A DNA stretch of 64,000 nt from Microplitis mediator (lineage: Eukaryota; Arthropoda; Insecta; Hymenoptera; Braconidae), in the NCBI RefSeq assembly GCF_029852145.1, contig NC_079969.1:11594001-11658000 (forward strand), in the 5' to 3' direction. Of the stretch, positions 21,506 through 32,305 are shown piece after piece; position 1 is the first letter of the stretch, and every line of letters starts with the position of its first letter. The notes under the pieces were generated by a model. It was not told the origin of the DNA and made no database searches. It saw nothing but the letters and a program-made list of their open reading frames with translations. A program made the translations under genes and the position numbers.

Positions 21506-22165
21506 GTAACATCATAATTTGTTTATTTGTACTTTCAACAATATTATTAGTATTATTTCCATAATTCAATGCTGCCATTGAAAACTTTGTCCATTCATCA
21601 TAAATGCTATGCCAGTTACAATTAAAATAATTTACAATAATTTACCAATTCCTGGTATAAATTATCGTAATTTTTTTTCGATTCAGCGTAGGCTAAATTT
21701 CTGAGTAATCCAAAACTCAACACTCATTTTTCCTTGTTAAGTTTCATAGATTTAATTTGTCTATCGAAAGTCTTCAAAGTATAGAAAAAACCAAATAAAA
21801 ATCGAGCATCAGGAAAAATTTCCGTGAAAGCAGTCCTTTCAGTTAGATCTTTATCTGTCATTATGCAAGTTGTTTTTTTACAAGCTTCTTCATTCAACTC
21901 ACGGAAATTTTTGGCGACCCATTTTATATTATCAGCTGTTTCAAATTCAAGTACTGCTGCTCCGACAATTTTACCTCTTCCACTACCAGTCTGAACCATT
22001 ATTAAATATAGAGTAAATCCTAAATTAAACAATTTGTAAGTACCATCAATGAATAGCATTTCAGGCCAATTGCTCATTGATGTTTACATGGATGCGTTAG
22101 TAAAGAAAAGTGCTTTGAAAATTATTTTATCATCTACATTGATTCTTGTAGTACATCCTGAAATT
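21506..22165 (-). pseudogene. Broken MULE transposase, catalytic region
   Basis: Read on the minus strand from an acceptor-like tttaatttcag near 22165: KALFFTNASM, a stop, then WPEMLFIDGTYKLFNLGF (MULE DDE start, with D in IDGTYK), CIMTDKDLTERTAF and FPDARFLF. After another stop come LRNLAYAESKKNYDNLYQEL and YGNNTNNIVESTNKQ. The order matches MULE/ZSWIM-type transposases. At least two stops and a frame change make it non-functional. It runs directly into the hAT fragment at about 21505. Confidence 0.7.
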
Positions 22166-22200
22166 AAAAAATAAGTGTGAAAAAATTGGTAGAAATTGTA

Positions 22201-22990
22201 TATGGGGCATTCCACGCCAAATCGGACGGTTTGAAAAATTTTAACTTTTGATTTCCTCAATTTTTTTTTATTTTTTTGTACCCATCAAAAGACTCTTTTT
22301 CCGAGATGTTGAGATTTTTTTGATAACCGGTTCAAAAAATATCGAATTTTGAAAAAATCACCAGGCAAAATTGACCTTTCCATCAATATTTGCAAAGTAG
22401 CGATGAGTTGACTAAAAAACCAGAAAATGGCCATTTTTTGTGGGTTTTTCAAATTGATGTTAAGGATAAAAAAAAATATTTTTTTTTTTTAAATCGAAAA
22501 TGGAGCTTGTAGAGAATTTATTTAAGTTTCTCAAACTGTCCTTCAAAATACTGTGTGACCATTAGTTGCTGAGATATCGATAATCAAAGACAAAAGGATA
22601 CTTTTTCATTTGAAGGCTGATATCTCAGCAGCAAATTGTCGTACAGAGAAACAAAAAAAAAAAACAAATTGTAGCTGATTAAATTTCCTAAACGAGCCAT
22701 GAATTGTCTTTTTCGAAAAAAATTTTCCCGGCTCCGTAGACCTAAAAAAACAAAACTAAAAAATTTGAAAAAATTTTGTCTTGACCTTTTTCTTATGATT
22801 CCGCAACAACTGTGGCTCAAAAAATTATTTTGCTGAAAGATCTTCAAACTAGAGATTTCATGCTTCAATTTACTTTTTTTTTTTTTTCGATACGATCATT
22901 TTTCACGAAAATACAGCCTTCCAAAAATCACAAAAAAATTTATAAAATTTTCTTTAGATTTAAAAATTGTTCCTTTAATTTTTTGAATAA
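22201..22990 (+). repeat. TATGGGGCATTCC-ended repeat, uninterrupted copy
   Basis: It starts with the same end as the fold-back at 5210 (tatggggcattccacgccaa). It carries the gatatctcagc and ccgcaacaactgtgg blocks that are split between 735-912 and 4626-5015 in the other orientation. The right boundary is near 22990. No protein is encoded. Confidence 0.65.
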
Positions 22991-23009
22991 GTGTATTTGC
23001 CATTGTACT

Positions 23010-25450
23010 TTTCATGATAACAGCTTCGAAACTTTGAGTTTCTATGTCTATATATATAGCCAGTCGAAACAAGCTAATTCCAGCTCGATGCCGCGAACAA
23101 ATATTACCGAATGCGTAAATTATGAATGCCTTCAGTCAGTAGACAGAAACAAATAATGTTTCTGTCCGCTGATAACTAGCTTCGCTGTGATTTTAGCTCT
23201 GATACCTGTCATTTGTTTATTCGTAATAAATTTCAAATTACTAATTTAATTTATGTAAGTGACAATTCTGACATTGTGATTAAGTTCTATAAACAAAATG
23301 TAAGCGATGAATACCCTGTGGAAAAGGTCTTATAAAATCTCATAAAAAAAAATTGGCTATGAGAAAACGATCAGTATTTGTCCACGAAAAATCTCAAAAA
23401 TTCTGATACAATTATTTTCTCATAGATGGTGCATCAAAAAAATTTTTTTCTTAAAATTCTCATATAAATTATCAGAATCTATAAGAAACAGAAGCTGTAA
23501 TATTGTAATTATAAGTATTTATAAGTTTTCGAAAAATGTAAAGTTTACAATTGAGTAGATTTTGGAAATGAATAAGATTGTATGAGACGATTTCTAAAGT
23601 AATCATACAAGATTTGATACTGATTAATCAATGTGAGTACAGTTATTTTCCATATAGTTTATATGCTAAATTATTGAATTTTTTAGCATGAATTCAAAAA
23701 GTTTCTATTATGTATACTCAAGAATATTTGTATGAGTATTTACGCGGAAAATCTTTAGCAATCTATTCACGAAAAATCTATGAAATTGAGTCCGTTTATT
23801 TATTCATCAAATTTACTCAAGTAAACATTAATATTAAATATTAAAGTCATGATGTATTATGGGATATACCATAGTACAACCCAAACAGGTACTTGTTGGT
23901 CTGTCAAATGACAGGAGTACTCGAATAAAATCGTATTGAAATTTGGAATATAACACTTCTGAAATAAATGTCTTACCAGGGACACTACAAATCGTAGGCG
24001 CGATCTCGTGGCGAGCACCGAACTACTCCCGCTGCTGCTGCCTAGCACCGGTGACTTTCCCCTTCTCCATATCGATCTTTTCTCCCGAGAAATTTTTTCT
24101 CTTGGCTTAAACAACTTTTGTTATTTTGGTCGGAGAATACAAAAAAACTTGCGTGAAAAGAATAGTACTTGTTCCGAGAAATTTTATTCTGTTGAACCAA
24201 AAAAATGCAATATCACTACAAAAAAATAATGTATCTTGCACCAAAAAAAAAAAAAATGGGGCAAGATACATTACTGGGTTTGTAAAAAATCACATAAAAA
24301 CTTATATTTTCACTCATCTCAGAACAGTTAAAATACTTAAAGTACAAGAAATAGTGATAATATTAGTATTTTGGGTGTAAATTCTTATAAAACAAAAATG
24401 AAGTTAAGCAATTATTTTTGAATGAATCTGATAAAATTAATATTTTATGTGAATGGAAATTATTTATAAAATCTCATAAGTACTCCATAATATTTTATAA
24501 GTAATAGCCTTCTAACTAAAACTTACAAAAACTCATAAATCACATAGCTTTTAAATTAAAATTAAATCTTTTAAGTTTTTACAAGTTAATTCGATTATAG
24601 ATTTTCTTACTAATTCTCATAAAATTTTTATGAGAAAAAGGTCTGCATTTGTCCATGTGATTCCTGATTCAATCTCATAAAATTTCGAAGAAATACATGT
24701 TAAATATTTTCTCATAAAATATGACAAATATTTTATGATATTCAATAAGATATTATCTCCTAGGATAACTCTTACTAAAACTTATAAATTCTGAAAATTT
24801 CGTATAAAAAAATAATCTTATTGAGATTTTGTAAGTATTATAACATCGGAATTCGCCTGATCAATTCTTATTGAAAATACATTAGAATAAACTGTAACAA
24901 TCTTATAGAAATGAAAGTACTTATTGAATCTCATAATCGTTGGCGGAATTCGAGTCACAAAATCTCATAAATTAAAAAATCTTACTCATTCTTTTAAAAA
25001 TCTAGTACGGAAATCATGATAGGAAAACATCAAAAGCTTTGACTCATAGATTCTCATAAAAATTCATATGAGAATTTTTTTAAATCTCATAGATATTTTC
25101 GAAGCTCATAGATTCTCATAAAAAATATTCAATATTTTATCAGAATTTATGAGAGCTTTTCCACAGGGTAGTACTGTCTCTAACCAACAATTAATTGGAA
25201 ATCACAATGTACGCTTACGTAAACGTACGCCAATTGTCGATTACACCATTGGTCTTAGATTAACTTGTTTCCGACTGACTACTAACACCAAAACTTGAAG
25301 TCCCAGTGCGAATAATCATGAAAAATATTATCAGTGATACAGGATGAAATCTGATCTCAGATTGTGAGTAAGGTCAGCCCTCGCTTACGACTCGGGGAGC
25401 AAACTTCACCCTGGTTTGAAATCGGCTTGTTTTATCCCTTCTGAGAACGT
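23010..25450 (+). repeat. Dispersed ~570-bp repeat, copy split by an insertion
   Basis: The pieces 23010-23313 and 25171-25450 together follow the order of the copies at 45394-45975 (+) and 25525-26091 (-). Landmarks are cagtcgaaacaagctaattc, ttgtttattcg, ttaacttgtttc and catgaaaaatat..caggatgaaat. They are separated exactly by the TA-flanked element 23314-25168. Confidence 0.65.
23314..25168. mobile_element. CCCTGTGGAAAAG-ended TA-target element
   Basis: The ends are CCCTGTGGAAAAG and CTTTTCCACAGGG with TA on both sides (23312-23313 and 25169-25170). The 1.86-kb body is crowded with variants of atctcataaaatt and its complement. A less AT-rich insert of unknown origin lies at about 23860-24280, ending in a small stem (taatgtatcttgc and gcaagatacatta around 24227-24276). 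No transposase is visible. Confidence 0.7.
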
Positions 25451-25524
25451 ATATTATAGAAGACAAACACGATCCATTACTGTCATTTTATTTTAAATTA
25501 TGATATAGATATTAAATAGCATAT

Positions 25525-26091
25525 TGAGTGACAAGGGATGAAACAAGACGATTTCAGACTAGGGTGAGGTCGTCTGCTCGAGCCGTAGGCGAGGGCTGAC
25601 ATCACCCGCAGTCTGAAATCGTGTTTTATCCTGAGTCACACACTATATTTTTCATGATTACCTGCATCGGAACTTTAAGATTCAGTGTCAGCAGCCAGTA
25701 AGAAACAAGTTAATTTCAAGCCGATGATGCGGAGAACTGTTAGAGAATGAGAAATGTGTGATTTATAGTCACTTATTAAATAGTAAATAAGACAAAAATA
25801 CTATTTTCACTAATTTTTTAGTAATTTTATTTGGTTAATTAAAACTGTCACTTAAAAAACGAAATGAGTAAACAGAAGTGACAAGTAAACAAATGAGAGT
25901 AATAAGGCTGCAAATGAACATTAAATATAACTGACACCGGGCAGAAACACGCATGTTTCTGTCCGCTGTATGAAGGTATTTTTGAATTACGAATTCGCTA
26001 GCAGTTGTTTGCAGGATTGGCTTGAAATTAGCTTGTTTCGACGGGCTGTAGAGACACTGAAACTTCAAGTTTCGATGCTGGTATCATGAAA
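25525..26091 (-). repeat. Dispersed ~570-bp repeat, minus-strand copy
   Basis: It is the reverse complement of 45394-45975 over nearly its full length, including the cgatttcagactgcgggtga block and the aagtgacagttttaattaac block. Open frames in both copies are incidental. Confidence 0.75.
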
Positions 26092-26255
26092 AAAATAATT
26101 TAAAAAAATTATTATATTATTACTATTTATTAAGTTACACTTAATAATTGTAGTACATTAAATTATACTAGTATAATTGTCCATCCCGATATATTTATAC
26201 TTGGGCACTCACATGAGAACTACAGGATGTTAGTTATGCATAATTATAGTTTAAA

Positions 26256-26635
26256 ATATTGCGTTACAGATGCCCTCGGGAACCATAAGAGCGTATAAAA
26301 ATTTTTTTTTCGGGAATTTATGTAATTATGTTCTGTAAGTATCATAAAGATAAAATATTCTTTTTCAATAATAAAATTGTTTTTACACGCCCTTATGGCT
26401 TCCGAGGTTGGTACCGGGAGCCATAAGGGCGTACAAAAAAAATGTAATATCCGAAATCAACATGATGTGATCTTAAAGGATAAGACTGATGAAAAAATTT
26501 TGTTTCATGAGTATGAAAAAAATTGAAATTTTGAAAAAATTTTTTTTTTGTCTCTATTTTACTTATAGAACATTATTACGTCAATTCCCGATGAAAAATT
26601 TTAATACGCCCTTATGGAATCTGTAACGCAATATA
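26256..26635. mobile_element. 380-bp MITE with ATATTGCGTTACAGAT ends
   Basis: The ends atattgcgttacagat (26256) and atctgtaacgcaatat (26620-26635) are perfect complements. Similarity extends about 70 bp inward with gaps. The palindromic word ccataagggcg or its complement occurs four times, two of them back to back at about 26387-26431. Confidence 0.75.
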
Positions 26636-26763
26636 ATACCGTTTTCTAAAATGCATGCGAATAATGTAACTTTAAAACTACTCCTTTGTGATTGTGGTGA
26701 ATATAATCTAAAATATTTAATAACTTCGAAAGGTACGTTGTAGCTAATCATAGAAATATTTAC

Positions 26764-26992
26764 CATACTCTTTCTTCAGAAGTGCATAAAATGATTTTAA
26801 ATTATTACCATTAGGTGGTTTTAATGCTTGAGCAATACTTGAAATATCTTTTGATAGGAGGTAGATATTATACTTTTGTGATATTTCATGTCTAATTTCT
26901 TTGTTGCTGCATCCTACTTTAATGTACACTCCAACTTGGTGTTTCAGTTCAGGTGATAATCGCCGTTGCTCAGGTAGTACTTTGCGTAGTTC
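26764..26992 (-). pseudogene. N-terminal exon of a MULE-type transposase
   Basis: A minus-strand frame flanked by an acceptor (atttctag) and a donor (g/gtaaat) encodes ELRKVLPEQRRLSPELKHQV followed by GCSNKEIRHEISQKYNIYLLS and LKKEYG. Helical regions of this type precede the catalytic core in MULE/FAR1-like proteins. The catalytic fragment at 21506-22165 lies downstream on the same strand. They may be one split gene with a 4.6-kb repeat-filled interval. That link is inferred. Confidence 0.5.
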
Positions 26993-27257
26993 CTAGAAAT
27001 ATTATTTTAAATTTCAATAAGTATTTTAAAACAATAAGATTTGGGTTGACTTTAGTAAAAAATATCTAGAAAACGGTTGATTTCTGGACCAGTCTCAAAA
27101 CTTTCTGTTGTTTTCGAGTCCACAGAGCGCTAATTAATGGAAATGATTCGAAACGATTTGTAATGCTAAATGCCCATAAGAAGGGCGATTAAAAAGTATT
27201 CAAAAGCATAAAAAAGTATTTAAAACTTTTTTTTTCTTGTTTTTTGAAACGTTTATT

Positions 27258-28114
27258 ATAGTCTACTTGCCCTACTACTAAACTTTGTGGCGAAAAATTG
27301 CCATAGTCAAATAAAAAATTGAATAAAATAGAGAAAAATCTCGTGAATATCCCGGTACTTTTACCCGGCAAAAATTCGTGTAACTTTTTTTGTTATTAAC
27401 AAAAACGTTTTGCAAGTAAAGCCTCAGTCGACTTTAACGGAATTATTTAATTTAATCAACAGAAAAAAATACTAGCCTAACAGCTGCTGTTTGTACCGAC
27501 GTGGTCTGCGCATATCCATAGTGGGGAGAAGTTGCGCGCGTCACCATGATTTATTTAAAATTCCAAGCACAGTATATATTAATAATTTCAATAATTTTAT
27601 CAATTGTTATAAAAATTTCTCATTTATTAATTGAATTTATGGTATTAAAATAAATAATTGCCTGAAATAAAATAATTCACGCGCTTAGAATTTTAAATAA
27701 GACATGGCGACGCGCGCAACTTCTCCCCACTATGGATATGCGCAGACCAAGTCGGTACAAACAGCAGCTGTTAGGCTAGTATTTTTTTCTGTTGATTAAA
27801 TTAAATAATTATTTTCATAATTAATAATTAACATTTTCGTATAAAGTTTGTGACCAAACGATTCAGAAAATATTGAATTATTTTATTTTGTACATTTCAT
27901 TAACTGCATGAGAAAAATCTTTCTCCAGTATTCCGTTAAAATCGACTGAGGCTTACTTGCAAAACGTCTTTGTTAATAACAAAAAAAGTTACACGAATTT
28001 TTGCCGGGTAAAAGTACCGGGAGATTCACGGGATTTTTCTCTACTTTATTCAATTTTTTATTTGACTATGGCAATTTTTCGCCACAAAGTTTAGTAGTAG
28101 GGCAAGTAGACTAT
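27258..28114. mobile_element. Fold-back element with ATAGTCTACTTGCCC ends
   Basis: The ends atagtctacttgccctacta and its complement enclose arms of about 300 bp that continue inward past cagcagctgttaggctagta and the GC-rich block with tgcgcatatccatagtgggg. The right arm has about 120 bp (27812-27935) missing from the left arm. Overlapping open frames arise from the arms. Confidence 0.8.
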
Positions 28115-28203
28115 TAGAATATTTTGTTTATTAAAATATATTTCGACGTGCTGTAATGTATAAAACTATAATGTTGTATTTCAAAAATGCAATTTCATCC
28201 CGG

Positions 28204-28410
28204 TTACGTACAGCATGGACAAACCCATTCGCGAGATTTTGAAGGTTTACGATGTATTTTGGCACATTTGTAATGGTACCAATACCAACACTTGTCGCAT
28301 TCAATACTGTTCTCAGTATCTTCGTCAATTCTTTTCAAACACATGTGACACGTCCATGTCCCATTTTTTTCTGTTATTTTTATAGCATTGAGCAAAGCCT
28401 GGTAAGTCAT
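28204..28410 (-). CDS. PHD-finger segment ending at a stop
   Basis: The minus-strand frame encodes WTCHMC, then IECDKCWYWYHYKC, then REWVCPCCT and a stop. Spacing fits the PHD zinc finger C4-H-C3: CxxC, 13 residues, CxxC, four residues and H, xxC, W two before CxxC. PHD fingers read histone H3 tails. The stop straight after the last Cys suggests a C-terminal finger, as in TAF3-like proteins, or the tail of a transposon protein. A possible acceptor (cttaccag) lies at 28390-28400. No upstream exon is identified. The sequence between the fold-back element and the hAT left end is short, so a relic is likely. Confidence 0.55.
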   Translation of the reverse strand: MTYQALLNAIKITEKNGTWTCHMCLKRIDEDTENSIECDKCWYWYHYKCAKIHRKPSKSREWVCPCCT

Positions 28411-28537
28411 ACGTTAAAAGTATTTTTGCAGATCATTGAATTTTTCAATTTGATACGGCACCACATCAGACAGATTTTTGATTTGATCCGTTAGACCCCT
28501 TTGTGTTATTTTTCTACTTCCGTTTATTATGGACTCG

Positions 28538-31500
28538 CAGGGTACCCAGACTTTTTCTTCCGAGTGTCACCGACCCACGGCGCTGAAGTCGCCGAAAGTC
28601 GCCGCGATCGATTCAAATAGTAAAAATTAAATAAATTTTTTTTTAATTCTGTTTTATTAAGAATTATAAAATTATTATCATTTAACAAAATTTTAAATTA
28701 AAATACAAAATTAAACTAAATTTTATGAAGTAAAATTTTCATCATAAAATTTGTTTAGGTCGGTTAACATAAACTTTTAATAGTAATTTTGTGATTAAAT
28801 CACTCAGGTAATCACACTCAGTCATCAGCATTAAGACAATTATCTTTCTTATTTTATAAGTGCGCAATCAAACGTATTGCAACTAGAAATTATCACCATA
28901 CAGTAGTATTTAGAAACATAAAATTACTTTGGATAAATCAACATATTTAAAACTTTTAGTTTTAACTTTAAGATTAAGTCATACCAATAATCAGTCATTA
29001 ATTAGATCACAGTTATCATTATCGTCTTCAGAATATTCAATCAAGTACATTGCTTCAATAAGATCATCACCAGTCTTATTGTTATCAATTAAATTATTAT
29101 CTTGCTCCTGGTTTTGATACATTTGACTAGTAAAACGCTTAAGCATTTTTTCCGAGGGTGTATAATCTTTACAACAAATTTTAAATACGCGCATGTGAAT
29201 TCGTACACGCATTAGAGCTACTAACATAGGAATTAACATACGATTTCTAAGCTTAGTTTTAATTACAGCCATAACACTGAAAACGCGTTCAACGTCTGCG
29301 TTACTGGTTGGTAGAGACAATGCACGTAATGCAAATGCACTTAAATCTTTGCAAGTCTTCGATCCATCAGCGCTTTCAATTTTATTTACAGATGTCCAAA
29401 AATCAACTGTGCTCACACTTTCATGTCGATACTCACATACTTATCGCATCCTTATTGGTATCACTAGCTATGATTACAAAATAAATTTTTATATATATAA
29501 TTAAATGTACATATAAATGATTTATCCATACATTTATAAGCGTGTATATATATAAATATTACCTGCTAGATCCCACGGTAAACATTCCACAGATAGATTT
29601 GAAGTTTGGTCCATACAAGTCTTTGGTGTAAAAAACCGTAAGTTAGTGAGTACCGCAACATTGGCGGGAAAACGTTTAACCAGTTCTTCACATAGCTTAA
29701 TCATGAATGCTCGTGACCTTAATTTTACAGTAGCTAAGCTCTCAGCAGAAATACTTGATTTATTCGCATACTCTGAAAACTTTGTCCCAAAGTCAACTGA
29801 ATCTAAGGGCAATAAGGAATCTCCAAACTCAGAATTAGCTTTTAATAAAGCTCCGTTTACAGCTCTTATATCTGCTTCATGTAACATCGCTGTAGACGCA
29901 GTTTTAGGAGCAATAGGCTTCAAGTAAATTGGTTTAAATATGCGTCGGGCAACAGATAACAGTAATCTTCTGAGTTCAGAATATAATTTTGTAATATCAG
30001 CATTTGCCTTTTGAAAAGCTATGTTCAAGTCTGTTACTTCTTTTAGAACAGTTTCTAAAAAAATTAAATAGAGAAGATTACTGTCATCTCGGTACATCTG
30101 GCCAAGATTTCGAGCGATAATACACTTGTTTGTCTGAGAAGCTTCTACCTGTACAAAAAAACCTTTCAAGGCATCCCATTGCTTCAAAACAACTGAAACT
30201 GCGTTTGTCCACGCTAACCAACGCGTATCTGATAGCTGTACCAATTTTGGAGGCTTTTTACAACTACTCAACTTTTTATACATGTTTTTTGTAAGTAGCT
30301 TGTCGTAACGGGCTTCGTGAAAACCAATTTCTCGACTCTCGTAAGAGAAATTCAACCGATGCTGGCAATTCGTCGCTTGCTTTCGAAGCACATAGACTGA
30401 GAGAATGGCAGCTACATTTCATGATCTGAACATTAGGATACTCTTTTCGGATCAGAGTAAACAAACTATGCTTAACACCACACATATTATTAGCTCCATC
30501 CGTACCAATAGCCAAAAGTTTATTTATATTCAGACCTACTTTTGTCAAAAACTCCTTAAAATTTTTAAACAAACTTTCAGCTGTAGCAGTAAACACTTCG
30601 TCAAAACCTAGAAAATCAGTAACAAACTGATCTAGGGACCGACTGAAGTAATGAACACAGTATGCCATATATTTAATAGTTGAAACATCAGTTGACTCAT
30701 CCAGGATTATGGAGTAATCTTGTTCACCAATATCATCTATAAGTTCTTCTAACATTGCCGGTGCCACAACATTCAAAATAAGCTTGGAAGCTTTGGTCCG
30801 GTGGAGGCGTAGTTTTTCCAATTGATTTCCTTTCCCAAGTTCTTTTAAAATCTCGCCTAAGTGATCAACACTCTTGACCGAACTGTGACTAGCGATGTAT
30901 AAAACCATTTTTAATTCCGCAATTTTCAATTCTTTCTGTTGCGATGAATTAACTGAAAAATAAAAATATATTTATACTTGCATATTAAAAAAAAATTTAT
31001 AGTTACTTTATAATATGGCAAGAACGTACTGTGACTTATCAAAGAAGTTTGTTTTTTTCGGTTCCATGACTTGGCTTGATTTAAATGAGATCCTGTACCG
31101 GCATGCTTTTTCAAATCAGAAGCATGAGCTCTTAGAGAAACCTTACAAAATTTACATCGCGCTTCGCCATGACCTGCTGCAATTAAGTCTGTTGAATTTT
31201 TAGTCAGCCAACCTAAAAAAAAAAAAATTAAAAAAATTAAATAAAAACATTTGTTAAGTTTCAGTTAACCTATAAACAGAATAATATTATTTTTAATTAT
31301 GTTAGAATTACATACCTTTGAAAATAGGTTGATTTTCCCATGCTTCACGGTAATGTTTCGCGTTTGTCATGGCGCACTAGAACTATTTACTTAAAATTTT
31401 CTATTGATAACGATAATTACGTAAATAGATCCATCAGGTTTTGGCGGGCGTTAGAGTTGAAACATTTTAAATGAAATAAAATTTATGAAAGTCTTGAAGT

Positions 31501-31801
31501 TAGTCGAAACTCATAAAAAAGGGGAGACGATTTACCATTGGTCAAAATGTAGGTGCCTGCGTAGCGCGTGATTCAAATATTTAGTATTTATATAAAGTTC
31601 GATCTGCGTATCTAAATACATATATACTATGATAAAATTCTTCACAGTCTTTAATTTTTATAAAAATAAAAAAAAATTTCATTGTATTGTTTAATTTCAA
31701 AAGTCACCCATCGGCGACCAGTCGCCTTCAGTAACATTTTAGTCGCCGAGCCTTGTTAAAAGTAGCCTAAATGGCGATAAGTCGCCCCATCTGGCAACCC
31801 T
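28538..31801 (-). mobile_element. Nearly complete hAT transposon
   Basis: The left end is cagggtacccagac (28538); the right end, read on the minus strand, is cagggttgccagatggggcg (31801). CAGGG ends with CCAGA fit hAT elements. The transposase gene lies between, transcribed right to left. No exact 8-bp duplication is visible (flanks tggactcg and agctagcg), and the right flank is the start of a minisatellite, so one flank may have been altered. Confidence 0.75.
28991..31370 (-). pseudogene. hAT transposase with one frameshift, four exons
   Basis: Proposed minus-strand exons are 31316-31370 (start MTNAKHYREAWENQPIFK), 31030-31212, 29563-30952 and 28991-29439. Junction phases agree. Exon 2 has a BED-like finger CKFC...HASDLKKHAGTGSH. 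Exon 3 has SIILDESTD, AIGTDGANNMCGVKHSLFTL, CSCHSLSLCAS and LVQLSDTRWLAW, typical of DUF4371-type hAT transposases. Exon 4 has the dimerisation core FALRALSLPTSNADVERVFS. Length would be about 690 residues. A single frame change near 30280-30295, in an A-run after SRSPLRQATYKK, breaks the protein. The last splice junction is my best fit, not certain. Confidence 0.78.
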
Positions 31802-31802
31802 G

Positions 31803-32305
31803 AGCTAGCGAAAAAATCGCTCCCAGCAAGCGATTTTTAATCGCTACCTGCTAAAGAAAAAATCGCTAGCGGCTAGCGAAATAATCGCTTCCAGCAAGCG
31901 ATTTTTAATCGCTACCTGCTACAGAAAAAAGCGCTTCCGGCTAGAGAAAAAATCGCTTCCAGCAAGCGATTTTTAATCGCTAGCTGCTAAAGAAAAAATC
32001 GCTAGCGGCTAGCGAAATAATCGCTTCCAGCAAGCGATTTTTAATCGCTACCTGCTACAGAAAAAAGCGCCTCCGGCTAGCGCAAAAATCGCTTCCAGCA
32101 AGCGATTTGTAATCGCTAGCTGCTAAAGAAAAAATCGCTTCCGGCTAGCGAAAAAATCGCTTCCAGCAAGCGATTTTTAATCGCTAGCTGCTAAAGAAAA
32201 AATCGCTTCGAGCTAGCGAAATAATCGCTTGCAGCTAACGATTAAAAATCGCTAGCTGCTAAAGAAAAAAATCGCTAGCAGCTAGCGATTATTTTTTTCA
32301 GTGTA
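31803..32305. repeat. 68-bp palindromic minisatellite, about seven units
   Basis: The unit contains aatcgcttccagcaagcgat followed by ttttaatcgct and agctgctaaagaaaaaatcg. The word ccagcaagcg recurs at about 31822, 31891, 31960, 32028, 32095 and 32162, a period of 67-69 bp. Each unit is rich in agcg/cgct inverted words, so single strands would fold. The array abuts the right end of the hAT element. Confidence 0.8.

Noticed and set aside
29646..29927. Plus-strand frame of 93 residues
   Set aside because: Antisense shadow of the hAT transposase exon.
31803..32305. Possible CRISPR array (regular 68-bp spacing)
   Set aside because: The whole unit repeats, not just a short repeat with unique spacers, there are no cas genes, and the genome is eukaryotic.
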